Notes: generated by a model not told the origin, from the sequence alone. Counted from the stretch's first letter, positions 51,433 through 60,493 are shown. The stretch is DNA of 64,000 nucleotides from Schlesneria paludicola DSM 18645 (GCF_000255655.1 NZ_JH636435.1:1316136-1380135); one strand, 5' to 3'. Numbers and translations: made by a program.

Positions 51433-52595
51433 CAACGATCCTTTAGTTCGACCATCCAAGTGCCACTAAAGCCGATCGGCATGTATTTTTCATGAAATTC
51501 CTGCAGCCGCTGACGTGGATCGAGATCCTGAAATTGGGAAGGATAAAGCCATTTGGCGAGCTGCTGCACGGCGGCAAAACTCATGATATGGCTGCCCAGA
51601 CGTGTATTCAAACCATAGACACGTCCATCCCTCACCGCGTTCAATTCGGACCAGCCGGGACGTGCCTGGTAATCCCGTAGATTGCTGCGAGCTTTCTCTG
51701 GATCGGCGGCATATCCCAGGTGCAGGCTTTCGGGAAATGCCTCCCAGCAGGCACCGGTGATCACGACGACATCTGGGTTGCGCGCCAGCAAATATTCGGG
51801 TTGAATGACGGCCATTCCGTAAGGACCGGAAAGATCCTCGGCAACATTCTGACATCGGATCTGAGCCAGAATGCTGCCCCAATTCATCCGTTGCTTTTGC
51901 AGATTGCAACCAAACGTATTGCCATATTTCCCGGGTCCAAAATTTCCCGCCTCGACGTAAATTGATGGAATCGGCCCATCCAGACGCGACAGTCGATCCT
52001 GCACAACGTTCATTTCGCGGTTCACCCATTCGATCATTTCTTGGGCTCGTTGCTGCATCCCAAAGACTTCGCCCAGCAGCGCTAGACTCTGTTGTGGATC
52101 ATGGAACGGATCGTCGGAACTCAAGTACAGGACGGGCACGCCGGCCTGCGCGACTTGCTCCAGGCATTCTGTTTGGCCGATCATATAAGTGCCGCCGATC
52201 ACAAGATCCGGCTGTAGCGCTAGGATCGATTCCGCGCTGACTCCTTTGCGAAGAGTATCACCGAGCATCGGAACCTCCGCCAGCCGCGGAAATCGTTCGA
52301 CGAATTTCTCGTAGGCGTCGCGGTCGCTCGACTTCAGAGAAGAATCCCAGCCGACAAGCTTCTGTGGGGTTTCTTCGCCGAGCAACACGGCGACATCGTA
52401 TAGGCCCATCCCGCGCATCAGAACGAAACGATTCACTTGTTCGGGAATGAGGACCTGACGCCCGGCAAGATCGATGACCTGCCTCGAACTGGTAGTCGGC
52501 GGTGGTAACGGGGTCGACGAGCGACTGATCCACCAGCCCGTAAGGCACGCGCAGAACAACAGTATCAATACACTCGCGAAAACCCTGTGCCGCAT
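51432..52595 (-). CDS. Periplasmic substrate-binding protein (FecB/BtuF type)
   Basis: This protein has 387 residues. A signal sequence (VFASVLILLFCACLTGWW) with a Cys in the right area could be a lipobox, so it may be a lipoprotein. The core is the helix-linked two-lobe fold: RFVLMRGMGLYDVAVLLGEE starts the first lobe, and ALQPDLVIGGTY, NPDVVVITGACW and VRDGRVYGLN are the usual lobe-2 landmarks. The N-terminal ITDLAGR-like motif reads VIDLAGRQVLIPEQ. It delivers ligand to the FecCD/FecE pair. Start at 52595 is 40 nt from the lipoprotein gene, consistent with one operon. Confidence 0.88.
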   Translation of the reverse strand: MRHRVFASVLILLFCACLTGWWISRSSTPLPPPTTSSRQVIDLAGRQVLIPEQVNRFVLMRGMGLYDVAVLLGEETPQKLVGWDSSLKSSDRDAYEKFVERFPRLAEVPMLGDTLRKGVSAESILALQPDLVIGGTYMIGQTECLEQVAQAGVPVLYLSSDDPFHDPQQSLALLGEVFGMQQRAQEMIEWVNREMNVVQDRLSRLDGPIPSIYVEAGNFGPGKYGNTFGCNLQKQRMNWGSILAQIRCQNVAEDLSGPYGMAVIQPEYLLARNPDVVVITGACWEAFPESLHLGYAADPEKARSNLRDYQARPGWSELNAVRDGRVYGLNTRLGSHIMSFAAVQQLAKWLYPSQFQDLDPRQRLQEFHEKYMPIGFSGTWMVELKDR

Positions 52596-52635
52596 CGTCG
52601 GGCCTTATCTCAATGGCGAATCGGGACAATCAAAC

Positions 52636-53082
52636 TCAATCGAGTGAGATGTCTTCCAGCAAATTATCTTGAGGAGAGATGTGAGCCTTCAATTTCGAAC
52701 GGCGTGGGTCGGAAAATCGGCCCAAGAGTCGATCCGGTGGATCTTCAGGCATGCCGCCTTTGGTCGCGTTCATCGTCGGATCGGGCCATTCCACGGTGAC
52801 CCAATAGTCGCCCTCTGGAGCACCATCGCCGGTGCGGTACGAGGTTAACTCAAAGAGGCCGTCTTCATTCACAGTTCCTGTCGGTATCACAGGCGATTTC
52901 GCACCTGCCTGGGGAGCCATCGGAAACAGGCGGACGATCGCACCCTTGGCAGGGTCACCTTTGACGATGACATATCCCTTGCTGGAGTACGTCGAAAGCC
53001 AGTCATTTCCCTGTGGTTTGTCGCTGCAACCCTGCAGGATCAGGGGCACCACCATCAGGAATACAGTCCACCATCGGATCAT
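52636..53082 (-). CDS. Small lipoprotein with carboxypeptidase-regulatory-like fold
   Basis: This protein has 148 residues. Signal with lipobox LILQGC (about 14-19) after FLMVVPL. The rest looks like an Ig-like, transthyretin-type domain (KGYVIVKGDPAKGAIVRLFP, GTVNEDGLFELTSY, PEGDYWVTVEW), very common in planctomycetes in tandem with DUF1559 proteins, as here. The ATG at 53082 puts the signal at the N-terminus; 20 upstream codons are rejected. It lies 56 nt after the DUF1559 gene and 40 nt before the binding-protein gene. The role is unknown; surface attachment is likely. Confidence 0.8.
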   Translation of the reverse strand: MIRWWTVFLMVVPLILQGCSDKPQGNDWLSTYSSKGYVIVKGDPAKGAIVRLFPMAPQAGAKSPVIPTGTVNEDGLFELTSYRTGDGAPEGDYWVTVEWPDPTMNATKGGMPEDPPDRLLGRFSDPRRSKLKAHISPQDNLLEDISLD

Positions 53083-53138
53083 GCGATCTTCCAAAAATCG
53101 ACATCGGTCAAACTCCGACCGTTTCACAAGATCCACGT

Positions 53139-54116
53139 TCAAAATTCACCGACGACGATGCCATCGCTTTTGCCAATCAAGGCGCGAAAGACCCCTTTAT
53201 CAAGGTTCGCGTTCAAAAACCGAACGGAACCATCCGCCAGCGGCGACTGCATTCCACCAGTATGAAATGAGTATGCCCCACCCCAATCGTTGGAACAATT
53301 GATGACGCAAGGGCCGGCACCGTAAGTCGTCCCTTGAGCATTCCAGGCCCGCACTCGATCGTTTTGTGTGGAGGCCCACCACCCATTGAAATGCTTCTGG
53401 ACGACGACAGGTAAAGTGGAATTCGTGGGACTTTTGGTGACACCGCCTTGCGAGACCAGCAAGGTCGGAAACCCGGCGCGTTCCACCAGCAACACGGTGT
53501 TCGAAAGTCCGTCCGTAACATCTTGAAATCGGGCACCTGCACGGGTCTGATCGAGCGTCCCGGAGCCATTCGCGTAGCAGAATGCGCCAAACACCTCGCT
53601 CGGCGTGAATGCCGAATCCTGAAAACTACGAGGAATCAGGTAATCCCCCGGAGCCGCCGTGAACGACGGATTGACAACCGCAGACGCAATCGGAGTTTGG
53701 ATTTCAATAATGCCTTGGATCAACCCGCTTCGAGGCGTCGTCGGACAAACAAAAGCGGGAAGAATTGCGGAGACAACAGCCTGATTCAACGCATCGGAAA
53801 CGCCGTTCGGCGCGCTCTGATTGAGTAGGTTGAATAGGGGAGCTTGATCCAACTGCGGCAAGAGAGAAATTCCCCAACTCATATCCCAGTGCGTCGGGGT
53901 ACGCGGCGCGAACGTGATTCCGATGTCAGGAATCGGAAGCATTCCATAGTCGTTGGCGTAATTGTGCATTGCGAGCGCCAACTGCTTGAGATTGTTCTTG
54001 CATTGAGTGCGGCGAGCCGCTTCGCGAGCCTGTTGAACGGCAGGTAACAGTAAGGCGATCAAGACAGCGATAATGGCGATCACGACCAGAAGTTCAATGA
54101 GTGTGAAGCCACGCAT
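53139..54116 (-). CDS. DUF1559 prepilin-like protein
   Basis: This protein has 325 residues. The N-terminus RGFTLIELLVVIAIIAVLI is a class III/type IV prepilin-like cleavage and helix motif, followed by the family-defining LLPAVQQAREAARRTQCKNN and LKQLALAMHNYAND. The C-terminal landmark FHTGGMQSPLADGSVRFLN matches the H-x-GG...DGSVR end of DUF1559. Planctomycetes carry hundreds of these, probably as pseudopilin-like surface proteins. The ATG at 54116 (MRGFTLIEL) is chosen over one 9 nt upstream. It heads the minus-strand set that ends in the ABC importer, which is an unusual partner for this family. Confidence 0.92.
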   Translation of the reverse strand: MRGFTLIELLVVIAIIAVLIALLLPAVQQAREAARRTQCKNNLKQLALAMHNYANDYGMLPIPDIGITFAPRTPTHWDMSWGISLLPQLDQAPLFNLLNQSAPNGVSDALNQAVVSAILPAFVCPTTPRSGLIQGIIEIQTPIASAVVNPSFTAAPGDYLIPRSFQDSAFTPSEVFGAFCYANGSGTLDQTRAGARFQDVTDGLSNTVLLVERAGFPTLLVSQGGVTKSPTNSTLPVVVQKHFNGWWASTQNDRVRAWNAQGTTYGAGPCVINCSNDWGGAYSFHTGGMQSPLADGSVRFLNANLDKGVFRALIGKSDGIVVGEF

Positions 54117-55125
54117 TTTTCTCATAACCGACGGAGTCTCTTCTTAAAGTTTCATAAGGCATTCGCCGCGAATGACGACGAATGAAAAGCGAGCGTTGTC
54201 TTGCGAGTCGAGGAAGCCGAAAAACGTTGGGATCCTGTGTTCAGCTCGCGTGCGATCGGTGTATCTTTGAGGATTCTTTTCATAATTCTTCGTCACAGGC
54301 GAGGTACGAGATTCGATCCGCCACGAATCCGCGGATTCGTGACGGGCGCTTCAGGAGTCGAGCACACAGGGCACACGCTCTTGATCGGCCGAGCTTTGAC
54401 TCGCAAATTTGATGGTAGATTTCCTGACAAGCAGACCGCCATTTTGATCATGGCTTTGCTCCCGCTCACAAGGAAAGAGAATGAATCCCACGCGGAATTC
54501 TCTGCCCCCGTGGTCCTCACGCGCATGATGCCGGGATGACCAAGAACGAACCGATAAGCAAAGGCTGTGCCGCTCTTTGCGACCATGCTAAGCGACGCCA
54601 ATTGGATCGGCTGCGGGTGCGGAATCGGGAATGATTAGCAGCGGTTGCTTCATGGATTGGTGGAGACCCCAACCAATTGCCGGTTCTCAGAGAACTTGAA
54701 CGGTTGGTGATTTTTTCATCACGATGGTGAATCTGTCACCTGCCGATGCGATGTCTGGATTCCTCGTCACCATTCACAGGCCGCGAACTGGCTCGATTTC
54801 ACCCAGTAAAGGGAAGAATGACTCTCGTCGATGCTCTGTGGATTTCGATTGAACTGGGAACTTTTGCCTTTCTCCCTCGCTTCGGCCTGTGAACGGGTAC
54901 GGATTCCTCTCCGAAGTCAACTCGATCGTTCGACGAACACCCTTGATGAGCAATCGACGGCTGAAAACCCAGAATTCTTGACTTTTTTGGGTCGTCTTTA
55001 AAAAGACAAGCGAAATGCACGCAACCTTTCGCTTCAAGGGCAGATCATTCTCGTGCCCAGTGCGACAAACGCACGTCGAACAACACAGTCGAAACAATCT
55101 TTCAAGTAATTAGGAGTGACGAATC
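54117..55125. other. 1-kb region without a supported gene
   Basis: Only short frames with no recognisable domain or ribosome-binding site are found. It contains the family-3 repeat at 54772-54900 and, ahead of hcp, a small palindrome GTCTTT-AA-AAAGAC (54994-55007) next to TTGACT (54978-54983), which may be part of an hcp promoter or operator. Confidence 0.5.
54772..54900 (+). repeat. Dispersed repeat, family 3, degenerate copy
   Basis: It begins TTCACAGGCCGCGAACTGGC and ends CGCTTCGGCCTGTGAACGGG, so its ends form an inverted repeat (CACAGGCCG/CGGCCTGTG). The layout matches 60199-60333 and the reverse-oriented copies in the two composite blocks at 16277-17194, but the centre has drifted. Confidence 0.75.
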
Positions 55126-55608
55126 ATGGCCGCTGACATTCTGCTGGAAGTCGAAGGAATCACGGGCGAATCGAAGATCAAGGGCAAGGAAGGCTGGATC
55201 GACGTTCTGAGCATCTCCTGGGGTGCCGCAAACGCGTCCTCAGTCCACTTCGGTGGGGGGGCAGGCACCGCCAAGGGTGACACCCACGATCTGTCGATCG
55301 TCAAACGCATCGACAACGCCAGCCCTGAGTTCTTCTTGAAGACGATGAATGGAACGCACTTCGAAAAAGCGACGCTCATCCTTCGCCTGTCCAGCGGCGG
55401 TGATCCGATCGAATACTACAAGATGGAAATGGAAGGCGTGTTTGTCACGAGCTGGAACCCTTCCTGCGGCGGTGATCAGCACGGGATGGAAAGCGTTTCT
55501 CTGTCCTTCCGAAAAGTCACCGTGACCTACACGGGTCAAAAAGACGACGGAACCAAGGGCGGCGAAGTCCCCGTCAACTGGAACATCGTCACGGGCGCCT
55601 CGGACTGA
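55126..55608 (+). CDS. hcp: Hcp-family type VI secretion tube protein (orphan)
   Basis: This protein has 160 residues. Hcp proteins stack as hexameric rings in the type VI secretion tube and can also be secreted alone. The beta-barrel pattern is clear: ILLEVEGITGESKIKGKEGW, IDVLSISWG, then THDLSIVKRIDNASPEFF, KATLILR and VFVTSWNPSC, SVSLSFRKVTVTYT. TAGGAG lies 10 nt upstream of the ATG and a good terminator follows, so the gene is transcribed alone. No TssB/C, TssM, VgrG or ClpV gene is in the window. Orphan Hcp genes can serve a distant locus or act as effector carriers. Confidence 0.9.
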   Translation: MAADILLEVEGITGESKIKGKEGWIDVLSISWGAANASSVHFGGGAGTAKGDTHDLSIVKRIDNASPEFFLKTMNGTHFEKATLILRLSSGGDPIEYYKMEMEGVFVTSWNPSCGGDQHGMESVSLSFRKVTVTYTGQKDDGTKGGEVPVNWNIVTGASD

Positions 55609-55627
55609 TCAACGTTCACGCACCACA

Positions 55628-55675
55628 AAGCACTTCGCGAGTTCTTCAATGGGCTTGCGAAGTGCTTTTGTTTTT
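55628..55675 (+). terminator. Rho-independent terminator of hcp
   Basis: The 11-bp stem AAGCACTTCGC/GCGAAGTGCTT (55628-55638 and 55657-55667) is followed by TTGTTTTT. It begins 20 nt after the hcp stop codon, so hcp is a single-gene transcript unless readthrough occurs. Confidence 0.85.
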
Positions 55676-56081
55676 GCCGCGTCGTGTGCCTCTACACGTG
55701 CGACTATCAGGGCACCGAACACCATGCCTTAAACCATGATGACGATGGTTTGAGGCGTGGTGTTCGGTTACTTCCATCGCTTCGGCGATTCGACTGTGGA
55801 CAACAATCAGCCGGTTCGCCGATCGTAACACGCCCCCCCAACGCCATTCATTTCAATTCCGTATTTTGGACGAATTCGACTCGCGAGCTTGTCACAATTG
55901 CGAGACGCAATTAAAGTCATTGCGTCTTTATCCTCGATAAGAGTCTTGCTCCGTACAATCGCTACGCCAACAACCGCCGAAGAAGGTCGAGCCGGCGGTA
56001 TCTCGAAATACGGATACCCATCGGCCATCACCAATCCCGCCGCAGTCATGTACGGCCGGCTCAGAATCCACGGAGCGACGG
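55676..56081. other. Region between hcp terminator and moxR
   Basis: Apart from the hairpin at 55715-55767 there is nothing I can support. Short frames on both strands lack ribosome-binding sites. The moxR promoter is expected here. Confidence 0.4.
55715..55767 (+). ncRNA. Candidate structured RNA: 23-bp hairpin
   Basis: Positions 55715-55737 pair with 55745-55767 over all 23 positions around a seven-base loop. The only two non-Watson-Crick positions become G-U wobbles in the + strand transcript but would be A-C clashes in the minus strand. That bias suggests an RNA transcribed rightward, distinct from the hcp terminator just before it. It could also be a MITE-like remnant. Confidence 0.4.
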
Positions 56082-57044
56082 ATGTCGAAAGTAAAACCCG
56101 TTGCCCGGAAGATTCTGGCGAACATCGAAACGGTTGTCGTCGGAAAACGACAGGAGATTCTGCTCGCATTGGCGGCATACCTGTGCGAGGGGCACGTTCT
56201 GCTGGAGGATGTGCCGGGTGTTGCGAAAACCATGTTTGCCCGCGCCCTGGCCGTGAGTGTCGGCGGTTCTTTTAAGCGAATCCAATGCACGCCCGATTTG
56301 CTGCCATCGGATGTGACCGGGGCCTCGATCTTCAACCCGAAGACCACCGATTTTGAATTTCGCGCCGGTCCCGTGTTCGCGCAGATCGTCCTGGCAGATG
56401 AAATCAATCGCACAACACCGAGAACGCAGGCATCATTGCTGGAAGCGATGGCGGAGCGTTCCGTGACCGTGGACGGCACCACGCATCGACTGGAATCCCC
56501 CTTTTTCGTGATCGCGACGCAAAACCCCATCGATCACGAAGGTACGTTTCCACTTCCTGAAGCACAGCTTGACCGTTTTTTCTTGCGTCTTTCACTCGGA
56601 TATCCCAGTCAAGACGAAGAGTCCCGAATGCTCGAACTCTTGCGCCGCGAACATCCGATCGAGCGACTGACGCCCGTCGTCTCTCCGGCCGAAGTCCTGG
56701 CCTGCCAGGCGGCCGTCCATGAGATTCATGTTGCCCCGCGCGTGCGTGACTATATCGTCGAAATCGTTCGAGCGACCCGGGACCACAACGACGTGGCGTT
56801 GGGTGGCAGTCCTCGAGCTTCGATAGCGCTCTTTCGCGGTGCACAAGCCTGTGCCGCAATTCGAGGAAACGAATTCGTCTTGCCAGACGATGTCAAAAGA
56901 ATGGCGCTGCCCGTGTTAACCCATCGGCTCATTCTTCGTCCGGAAAGCCGTTTAAGAAAGATCACTCCGGTGCAGGTCGTTCAGGAAATTCTCGACGAGA
57001 TCTCTGTCCCGACTATGCCCGACCGAGTCGAGGAGGAATGTTGA
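56082..57044 (+). CDS. MoxR-family AAA+ ATPase
   Basis: This 320-residue chaperone-like ATPase is thought to assemble or activate partner proteins, often with von Willebrand A or DUF58 proteins. Walker A appears as EDVPGVAKTMFAR (the usual GxGKT replaced by GVAKT, common in MoxR), Walker B as IVLADEINRTTPRTQ, sensor 1 near FVIATQNPID and the Arg finger region near LPEAQLDRFFLR. The C-terminal lid is intact. It starts an operon with the DUF58 and DUF4129 genes; its stop overlaps the next start region (AATGTTGATG). The family is certain; the client of this set is not known. Confidence 0.93.
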   Translation: MSKVKPVARKILANIETVVVGKRQEILLALAAYLCEGHVLLEDVPGVAKTMFARALAVSVGGSFKRIQCTPDLLPSDVTGASIFNPKTTDFEFRAGPVFAQIVLADEINRTTPRTQASLLEAMAERSVTVDGTTHRLESPFFVIATQNPIDHEGTFPLPEAQLDRFFLRLSLGYPSQDEESRMLELLRREHPIERLTPVVSPAEVLACQAAVHEIHVAPRVRDYIVEIVRATRDHNDVALGGSPRASIALFRGAQACAAIRGNEFVLPDDVKRMALPVLTHRLILRPESRLRKITPVQVVQEILDEISVPTMPDRVEEEC

Positions 57045-58351
57045 TGCGGTGGCTGCTGGGGGCCATCACTTTGCTCGCGATCGGCATCACGTTTCAACTG
57101 GGCCTTCTGGTCTACGCGATGTACGTGCTGCTCGGTGTCATGCTCGTCAGCCGGCTTCTCGCCCATGACTGGATTGAGAACGTCGAAGTCACGCGGGAAT
57201 GCAGCCGAGTCTCGGCCGAAATCGGCGATAAAGTCGCCGTGATCGTACACTTTCGAAATCGTGGCCGGTTACCGATTCCCTGGCTGCTGGTCGAGGATTC
57301 TGTCCCATCGGCAGCGCTCCTTCAAAAACCGCCACGCATCGCGTTGAGCGGTCGGCGGACTGCGATTTTTCAACTGGGAAGTCGAGGCACTCATGCGTTG
57401 CGTTACCAAGTCACATTCAAAGGTCGTGGCTATTTTCAGCTCGGACCTACGCTGTTCGAAAGTGGCGATCTCTTTGGACTTCACCGCAGGTTTCGGGTGG
57501 CAACCCATCCCAACTATGTACTTGTCTTCCCAAGAATCGTTCCCATCCCCGGCTATGATCTGGCCTCACGTCGACCCGTCGGAGAGATCCGCCTGACGCA
57601 TCGTCTGTTTGAAGACCCTTCGCGAATTGCGGGAGTGCGAGAATACCGCCGGGGAGATGCTCTGAACCGAATTGATTGGAAGTCCACCGCTCGCACCGGT
57701 GTACTACATTCTAAAGTCTTTGAACCATCCTGCGTGGCGGGTGTGACGGTACTGCTCGATTTTCACGAGTCCAGTTATCCCCCTGTAGGCGAACCCTATC
57801 GATCGGACTTGGCGGTCACAACGGCCTTATCGCTGGCAAATGCCGTCTATGAACTTGGCCAACAGACCGGACTAGTGACGAATGGACGTGACGCGGCAGA
57901 TCGAATTCGAACGGAAGGCATGCGAAACGAATTTCGAACTCGTTCCCTGGCCATGAAGGCCGTCAAATTGAATGAGGCGAACGACCGACTTCGTCCAGTC
58001 ATCGTCGAGACACGACGGGGAGAATCCACCTTGTATCGAATTCGGGAATCACTGGCCCGCCTGGAACTCACGACGGGTTTGACCTTGGCCGAGTTGGTTC
58101 AAGAGTCATCGAGTCATTTTCCCCGCGATGCCACGATTGCCGCCGTTCTGGCGGGGATTTCCATGGAAACAGCCGTCGTGCTCGGTTCACTCAGGCAACA
58201 AGGCTGGGCAGTCTCTGCCGTGTTAATCATGCCGGACGAAATCAGCGACCGGCCGGCGATTGGTCAATTGATCGCCAATCATATCCCCGTGCGAACGATC
58301 ACCAGCGAAGCGGATATTGCCAATCTCAGTTCCGAACCGTGGATGCGATAG
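57044..58351 (+). CDS. DUF58 protein, MoxR partner
   Basis: This protein has 435 residues. Two N-terminal membrane helices (about 3-36, LLGAITLLAIGITFQLGLLV) precede a beta-sandwich and the DUF58 core: REYRRGDALNRIDWKSTART, the signature RxYxxGDxxxxIdWxxsAR, followed by a von Willebrand A-like strand VTVLLDFHES. The ATG at 57044 sits 8 nt after GAGGAGG and overlaps the moxR stop (TGATG); the ATG at 57038 is too close to the ribosome-binding site. DUF58/MoxR pairs are tied to envelope and stress functions. The third gene of the operon follows 3 nt after its stop. Confidence 0.9.
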   Translation: MRWLLGAITLLAIGITFQLGLLVYAMYVLLGVMLVSRLLAHDWIENVEVTRECSRVSAEIGDKVAVIVHFRNRGRLPIPWLLVEDSVPSAALLQKPPRIALSGRRTAIFQLGSRGTHALRYQVTFKGRGYFQLGPTLFESGDLFGLHRRFRVATHPNYVLVFPRIVPIPGYDLASRRPVGEIRLTHRLFEDPSRIAGVREYRRGDALNRIDWKSTARTGVLHSKVFEPSCVAGVTVLLDFHESSYPPVGEPYRSDLAVTTALSLANAVYELGQQTGLVTNGRDAADRIRTEGMRNEFRTRSLAMKAVKLNEANDRLRPVIVETRRGESTLYRIRESLARLELTTGLTLAELVQESSSHFPRDATIAAVLAGISMETAVVLGSLRQQGWAVSAVLIMPDEISDRPAIGQLIANHIPVRTITSEADIANLSSEPWMR

Positions 58352-58354
58352 ACT

Positions 58355-60181
58355 ATGGCGAAAACGGCGCGACGAGTCATGACATTGGCCGACTATCTGG
58401 TGATCGCCATCAGTCCGGCACTTATCATGTCGCTCATCGGCAGCCTGGCCTTCTTCCTGTTGGAAATCAGTTATTCCGGACGGTATCGCGAACGGATGCT
58501 GTGGGTTCTCGGCTGGTTCGTGTTCGGATCGGTTTTGATCGCCCGGATCGCCATTCAAGAAGGACGTCAACACGCCGCACTATTCGGCATCGGACTGGCC
58601 GCCGTGACAGGGCTGTTTGCGGCAACGTATGCCGACCAGATTCTGATCGCCTTCATCCTTCTTGGCGTCATCTGGTGGTGTGCCGGAAAGTTGACCTGGG
58701 ACTGCACTCTGATCGACGACAGCCAGGATGCGTCCGGGGAAGGATTATTGCAGATCGCTCAACTTTCGGAACGTCCGCAGGATCTCACCGAAACGGATCA
58801 CCAGACGCCTCTGGACGCCTCGCAAGCACGCCCGCATACACCCGGATTGTGGGTCGTTTACTTCTCGTTGACCGCTCTGCCTTTGTTCGGAGTCGGCCAG
58901 TTATTTATTCCCCTTCAGGACTCGGCACGGCGAGCCTACGGGTTTCAACTTTTGACGGTCTACGTCACATCAGCCTTGGGGCTGCTACTCGCCACCAGCT
59001 TTCTAGGATTGCGTCGATATCTCAGGCAGCGCAATTTGCACATGCCGCCCACAATGGCCGCCAACTGGTTGATGGGCGGCAGTCTGCTGGCTGGCATCAT
59101 CCTGCTGATTGCGATGCTGATTCCCAGACCCCAAGGGGAATATACGCTGACGGCTTTGATCGACCGAATGGATGAAAAGCTTCAACAAGCCTCCCGCTTC
59201 GCGCTAATGGGGAATGACAAGGGAAAAAGCCCGGGACGTCCCATTGGGAAAGTTGATCCCAACGGGAGGCAAGCCAGAACCGATAAGCCCCCATCGTCAG
59301 ATCCGTCGATTCAGAAGCAGCCGAACGAATCAGACCCGTCACCGACAGCCAACGGAGATTCGCGGTCTCCATCTCAACAGGGCGAAACGCAATCCTCGCG
59401 CGGGCCTTCGAGCAAAGATGATTCGCAGTCAACCTCATCAAAATCCTCACCCTCAAACCAATCGACGTCTGGAAACGGCAAACAGAATTCTGGTGAAAGG
59501 CCCCAAGACGCAAGTGGGCCAAAGAATCAACCAGGGCCGGAGCCGACTGCAGGCATGCAGAAGCCCACAGAACAGTCCGTGACACGGCCTTCGTCACAAC
59601 CGTCCCAGCCACCCGTCGCAGGACACAGGCCTCTCCTCGCGATGATCGCGTCATTCTTCAAATGGATGGTCTATGGAGCGTTGTTCCTGCTGGCGGCCTT
59701 CTTAGTCATCGTTTACCGCGAACGGATTCTGGCAACCTTGGCACGACTATGGGACGCTTTAATGTCCCTCTTCCAGTGGCAATCAACTCACAATTCAGCA
59801 CCATCGATTGACGAGCCTCCAAAACGGCCGAAGCGTCTATTCTCGTCCTTCACCAACCCCTTCGTATCGGGAGCCCATTTGCAGATGTCCCCAGTGGCCA
59901 TCGTGGTCTATTCCTTCGATGCCTTGACGGCATGGGCCGACCAACGGAATCTCGGCCGAGCCGAGGAACAGACTCCTCTCGAATTCGCCGAGGTGCTGTC
60001 TCTACGCTTTCCCGATTTGGCGGAAAGTGTAATGCCGACTGCAAAGCTTTACGCGGGAATCGCCTACGGCAACCAAAGCCCCAGTCGAGAAACGATAACC
60101 GTGCTGCAACACCTTTGGACCAGCCTGGATCGCAATCCAGAGGCCTCCGTCTCAACAAATCGCAGAGCCAAACGCAAGTAG
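58355..60181 (+). CDS. DUF4129-type membrane protein of the MoxR operon
   Basis: This protein has 608 residues. About six N-terminal membrane helices (to residue 265) precede a disordered 170-residue Ser/Gln/Pro/Asn linker, another membrane helix near 440 (FFKWMVYGALFLLAAFLVIV), and a C-terminal cytoplasmic domain of DUF4129 type (YSFDALTAWADQRNLGRAEE, QTPLEFAEVLSLRFPDL). In related operons a transglutaminase domain is fused before DUF4129; none is visible here and the linker occupies its place. It starts 3 nt after the DUF58 stop, so it is the third component of a MoxR-DUF58-DUF4129 set. The molecular function is unknown. Confidence 0.75.
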   Translation: MAKTARRVMTLADYLVIAISPALIMSLIGSLAFFLLEISYSGRYRERMLWVLGWFVFGSVLIARIAIQEGRQHAALFGIGLAAVTGLFAATYADQILIAFILLGVIWWCAGKLTWDCTLIDDSQDASGEGLLQIAQLSERPQDLTETDHQTPLDASQARPHTPGLWVVYFSLTALPLFGVGQLFIPLQDSARRAYGFQLLTVYVTSALGLLLATSFLGLRRYLRQRNLHMPPTMAANWLMGGSLLAGIILLIAMLIPRPQGEYTLTALIDRMDEKLQQASRFALMGNDKGKSPGRPIGKVDPNGRQARTDKPPSSDPSIQKQPNESDPSPTANGDSRSPSQQGETQSSRGPSSKDDSQSTSSKSSPSNQSTSGNGKQNSGERPQDASGPKNQPGPEPTAGMQKPTEQSVTRPSSQPSQPPVAGHRPLLAMIASFFKWMVYGALFLLAAFLVIVYRERILATLARLWDALMSLFQWQSTHNSAPSIDEPPKRPKRLFSSFTNPFVSGAHLQMSPVAIVVYSFDALTAWADQRNLGRAEEQTPLEFAEVLSLRFPDLAESVMPTAKLYAGIAYGNQSPSRETITVLQHLWTSLDRNPEASVSTNRRAKRK

Positions 60182-60198
60182 CAGCTCGCGGAAGAATC

Positions 60199-60333
60199 GT
60201 AACCGTTTACAGGCCGGGGACTGGCTCATTTTCCCGCGACAAAAGGATGGATTTCTCTGGTAATTGCACTGCGGATTCCAATGAATCGGGAAAATGTGCC
60301 TGTCCCCCTCTCTTCGGGCTGTGGACGGCTACG
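60199..60333 (+). repeat. Dispersed repeat, family 3, copy after DUF4129 gene
   Basis: It begins 18 nt after a stop codon. Left arm GTAACCGTTTACAGGCCGGG and right arm CTCTTCGGGCTGTGGACGGC pair in part, with inner arms GGGGACTGGCTCATTTTCCC and CGGGAAAATGTGCCTGTCCC. The same element lies in reverse at about 16425-16550 and 17010-17130. Confidence 0.85.
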
Positions 60334-60493
60334 GAAGAATCTGATGTCGTTGACGTCAACGATGTGTTTCGCTTCGATCAAAACTTGGACGATGCACGAA
60401 TCATTGGCATATCCACTTTCGACGTGAAGTGATACTGCGGCAATACGAGGATCCCCCAATAGAACCATCGCAAACTTGCGTCACATTCACGGA
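60334..60493. other. Intergenic remainder, no gene seen
   Basis: Together with the repeat this makes a 312-bp convergent gap between the MoxR operon and the leucine-rich-repeat gene. No terminator with a T-run was found. Confidence 0.4.

Noticed and set aside
54182-54601. Short open frames on both strands after the DUF1559 gene
   Set aside because: No ribosome-binding sites, domains or consistent codon usage; opposite-strand frames overlap each other.
55126-55608. Type VI secretion cluster
   Set aside because: Only Hcp is present; neighbouring genes are the MoxR operon and unrelated minus-strand genes.
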